Below the pieces are notes generated by a model that made no database searches, was not told the DNA's origin, and saw only the letters and a list, made by a program, of their open reading frames with translations. This document shows, in pieces, positions 5,331-5,580 of a stretch of DNA of 5,580 nt. The stretch is taken from assembly GCA_943325255.2 (NCBI GenBank), contig CALPOS020000150.1, forward strand, positions 1 to 5,580, written 5' to 3'. The first letter of the stretch is position 1, and each line of letters opens with the position of its first letter. The translations under genes and the position numbers were made by a program. This DNA is from Sphingobacterium thalpophilum (GTDB lineage: Bacteria > Bacteroidota > Bacteroidia > Flavobacteriales > Flavobacteriaceae).

Positions 5331-5580
5331 ATGCCAGTTAAGATTTTGATGGTTTGCCTAGGCAACATCTGCCGATCTCCTTTGGCAGAAGGAATATTAA
5401 TATCTAAACTTCCCAGAAAATCATTTGTAGTTGATTCTGCGGGAACAGGCAATTGGCACGTAGGCAAACAACCCGACGAGCGATCTATTGCCATTGCCAA
5501 GAAAAACGGAATTGATATTTCACAACAACGCGGAAAACAATTTACTGCTGCAGATTTTGACGTTTATGATTATATCTACG
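5331..5580 (+). CDS. Low-molecular-weight protein tyrosine phosphatase, 3' end cut by window edge
   Basis: The first 83 codons of a low-molecular-weight protein tyrosine phosphatase are present. The N-terminus MPVKILMVCLGNICRSPLAE carries the C-x5-R-S phosphate-binding loop: nucleophile C9, with R15 and S16. The strand FVVDSAGTGNWHVG (32-45) and PDERSIAIAKKNGI (49-62) also fit the family. The catalytic Asp, usually in a DP motif near residue 120-130, lies beyond the window, so completeness cannot be judged. Members dephosphorylate protein tyrosines, some acting with tyrosine kinases of polysaccharide export. The ATG lies 2 nt after the dnaA stop, too close for a separate promoter in the gap, so it is probably read on the dnaA transcript. 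Confidence 0.94.
   Translation, partial: MPVKILMVCLGNICRSPLAEGILISKLPRKSFVVDSAGTGNWHVGKQPDERSIAIAKKNGIDISQQRGKQFTAADFDVYDYIY

Overview
The window looks like a core chromosomal segment from a Bacteroidota bacterium, most likely a Flavobacterium or close relative. The evidence is low GC content, AT-rich leaders without Shine-Dalgarno sequences, two matches to the Bacteroidota -7 promoter element TAnnTTTG, and proteins that read like flavobacterial versions of housekeeping families. It holds six complete genes and one gene cut by the right edge. I see no mobile element, CRISPR array, tRNA, rRNA or phage gene, and no evident new multi-gene system. The most unusual structure is a short heptamer tandem array at the left end.

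Layout. Positions 1-30 hold no recognisable feature. Positions 31-117 are twelve copies of a 7-bp unit (TTCCTAA, or TTAGGAA on the minus strand) that run into the 3' end of prmC, which lies on the minus strand at 111-968 and encodes the release-factor glutamine methyltransferase. A 95-bp divergent region (969-1063) carries back-to-back candidate promoters. It separates prmC from a tight plus-strand cluster: ribD (1064-2092, bifunctional riboflavin deaminase/reductase), a HAD-family hydrolase overlapping ribD by 8 bp (2085-2687), and a YigZ/IMPACT-family gene starting at a TTG codon 6 bp later (2694-3305). A minus-strand hotdog thioesterase gene (3307-3702) converges on the YigZ gene with a single base between the stop codons. 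A 198-bp AT-rich spacer (3703-3900) separates the thioesterase from the divergent dnaA (3901-5328). A low-molecular-weight protein tyrosine phosphatase gene starts 2 nt after dnaA and leaves the window at 5580.

How the genes may work together. The ribD-HAD overlap is the best functional lead. RibD makes a phosphorylated pyrimidine that a HAD phosphatase must dephosphorylate before lumazine synthase can act, and a HAD gene is coupled directly to ribD here. The dnaA-phosphatase pair is spaced like an operon. The presence of dnaA suggests the replication origin may be nearby, but the intergenic region shows only two imperfect DnaA-box matches, so I do not place oriC here with confidence.
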